In this document: positions 62,985-64,000 of the stretch, in pieces
How positions within the stretch are numbered: the stretch's first letter is position 1
How the letters are laid out: the number at the start of each line of letters is the position of its first letter
Assembly: GCF_003028415.1 (NCBI RefSeq)
Contig: NZ_PYSV01000013.1
Span: forward strand, 78,817-142,816
Source: Deinococcus arcticus
GTDB lineage: Bacteria; Deinococcota; Deinococci; Deinococcales; Deinococcaceae
DNA: 64,000 bases
Reading direction: 5' to 3'
Translations under genes and position numbers: made by a program
Notes under the pieces: generated by a model
Database searches by the model: none
Told to the model about the DNA's origin: nothing
What the model saw: the letters and a program-made list of their open reading frames with translations, nothing else

Positions 62985-63770
62985 TTAAGCCAGCAGGGTG
63001 AGGCGCCCCCTCACCTGCCCGGCTTCGACGAGCTGGTGGGCCTCTTCTGCCTCGGCAAGTGGCAGAGGAAGGGGGCCATGAAGATGCACCTCACCGCGTG
63101 CCAGAGCACCCAGGGCCGCCTGCGCAACGGCCCGCGCCTGCTCGGGGCGGTGCTGGCGCAGGGTGCTGCCGGAATAGCCGATCACGGCCCGGCCCTCGCG
63201 GTGCAGGGGCGCGGTGGGAATCAGGCCGGGGCGCCCGCCGGCGTGCCCGTAAGTCACCAGCCGGCCAAAACGGGCGAGGCAGCTCATACGGATTCCGTCC
63301 ATTTCCGTAACATCCGGGACAGCGCCGGATGTTCCCCGCCTTCGGCGCTGTTCCAGCCCAATTCCCGGAAATCCGTCTCTTTTCCCTCTTCCTCTGGTCG
63401 AAAAAATTCCGTAACACGTTACGGAATTTTTCGGAACCCGTATCAGGCCACGCTCAGCCGTCTCGCCGCTCACCGAATCCAGAATCACGTCGGCCCCCCG
63501 GCCACCCGTCAACTCCAGGGTCAGGGCCACGAAGTCCTGGGCGTGGCGGTCCACGGTGCCGGCGGCGTCCAGGCCGGGGACAAACGGCAGCGGGGCGCCG
63601 GGGCCGTAGCCGCCGCGCCGGGACAGCACATCGGCGTAGTTCACGCCCGTGGCTTCCACACGCACCCGCACCTGCCCGGGGCCCCGCTGGGGCAGCGCCC
63701 GGGCCTGCCAGCGCAGCACCTCGGGGCCTCCATGTTCTTCCACGATGACGGCCAATGAAGCGGGGCTCAT
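62985..63770 (-). pseudogene. Quinone oxidoreductase relic with internal deletion and MITE insertion
   Basis: Two lesions are visible. First, the N-terminal part reads normally to FVPGLDAAGTVDR, then jumps to HAQDFVALTLELTGGRGADV; about 100 residues, including the Rossmann NADPH-binding part, are missing compared with a QorA-type protein. Second, between AERGL and SCLARFGRLVTYG lie 53 codons contributed by the repeat at 63287-63442. Both lesions leave one open frame of 261 codons. The remains (EEHGGPEVLRWQ, VEATGVNYADVL, then PLPLAEAEEAHQLVEAGQVRGR) identify the family. It is unlikely to bind NADPH. Confidence 0.75.
63287..63442 (-). repeat. 156-bp MITE-like element, family B, copy 2
   Basis: TACGGATTCCG at one end and CGGAACCCGTA at the other are inverted copies with one mismatch. 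TCA directly flanks both ends (target duplication). The interior is similar to 27424-27601. It carries no gene. It sits within the quinone oxidoreductase relic and adds 159 bp (156 + 3), an exact multiple of three. Confidence 0.8.
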
Positions 63771-63918
63771 CCCTTCAGCAAACGGCAAAACCCGCCCCCG
63801 GGTGTGGGGACGGGCTGTTCCTGCCCGAGAGGCGCCCGCGAGCGCGGGCCCGGACCTCTCCCTGTGGATCAGATCAAGACCTGTTGCGCAGTAGGAGTGG
63901 AAGTGGGTAGCTTGAGGC

Positions 63919-64000
63919 GTGTTGCGGCTGGAGAAGTTGACGTCCAGAGCACGTTCCTTTGAGCGGCTGGTCGGGCTGAGTCCTACAGAATTCGACCACC
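63919..64000 (+). CDS. Transposase N-terminal fragment (IS5-like), cut by window edge
   Basis: An open frame from a GTG at 63919 reads VLRLEKLTSRARSFERLVGL, then SPTEFDHL, to the window end. The 'F.RL.GLS..EFD.L' pattern matches the helix-turn-helix start of IS5/IS427-type transposases. Upstream 63780-63918 contains a GC-rich hairpin (CCCGCCCCC...GGGACGGG) and ACCTGTTGCGCAGTAGG, which might be the insertion-sequence end. Confidence 0.5.
   Translation, partial: MLRLEKLTSRARSFERLVGLSPTEFDH

Overview
The window looks like a Deinococcus chromosome segment. This is inferred from the high-GC sequence, a Ro60/Rsr gene beside Y-RNA-like DNA, a pilMNOPQ cluster running into aroC-aroK-aroB-aroQ, IrrE-like peptidases, and dispersed small repeats with palindromic cores. 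No rRNA gene, CRISPR array or replication origin was seen.

Layout. 1-2265: accessory DNA (IS66 transposase, a broken small gene, an AT-rich SUKH-like gene). 2288-2729: four tandem tRNA-like units; the second is a clear Y-RNA/tRNA chimera and the fourth a near-complete cloverleaf. They lie just upstream of rsr (2810-4417). 4505-8460: lipoprotein 5'-nucleotidase, murF, a lipoprotein. 8962-18470: type IV pilus assembly and shikimate pathway genes. 18467-31263: housekeeping genes (rplM-rpsI, NfeD/stomatin pair, tandem ABC ATPase, two HAD phosphatases, rplS, lipB-lipA, CBS protein), with a mosaic of small repeats at 27276-27807.

31312-49939 is an integrated element in the 3' end of a tRNA-Ile(GAT) gene. 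It is bounded by 47-bp direct repeats and has a tyrosine recombinase at the tRNA end. It carries a PrsW-family protease group and a six-gene, translationally coupled type I restriction operon: hsdM, hsdS fused to an ImmA/IrrE-type peptidase domain, an ArdC-like peptidase, an Mrr-type nuclease, hsdR and a YgjP-type peptidase. A helicase-like ATPase, an HTH/nuclease-like protein and a hypothetical protein follow. Three predicted zinc peptidases plus a second nuclease inside one type I operon is the most unusual gene arrangement here.

49971-64000: dgt, a Nudix hydrolase and ribF. Next comes a zinc-homeostasis locus (COG0523 GTPase behind a Fur/Zur-like box, a cysteine-poor L28, znuA, znuC, znuB). 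It is followed by a serine hydrolase, an ABC-F ATPase and a second 5'-nucleotidase. Near the right edge is a quinone oxidoreductase relic carrying a 156-bp MITE-like insertion, and at the edge the start of another transposase.

The two main leads are the peptidase-bearing restriction operon and the tRNA-like/Y-RNA array beside Rsr.
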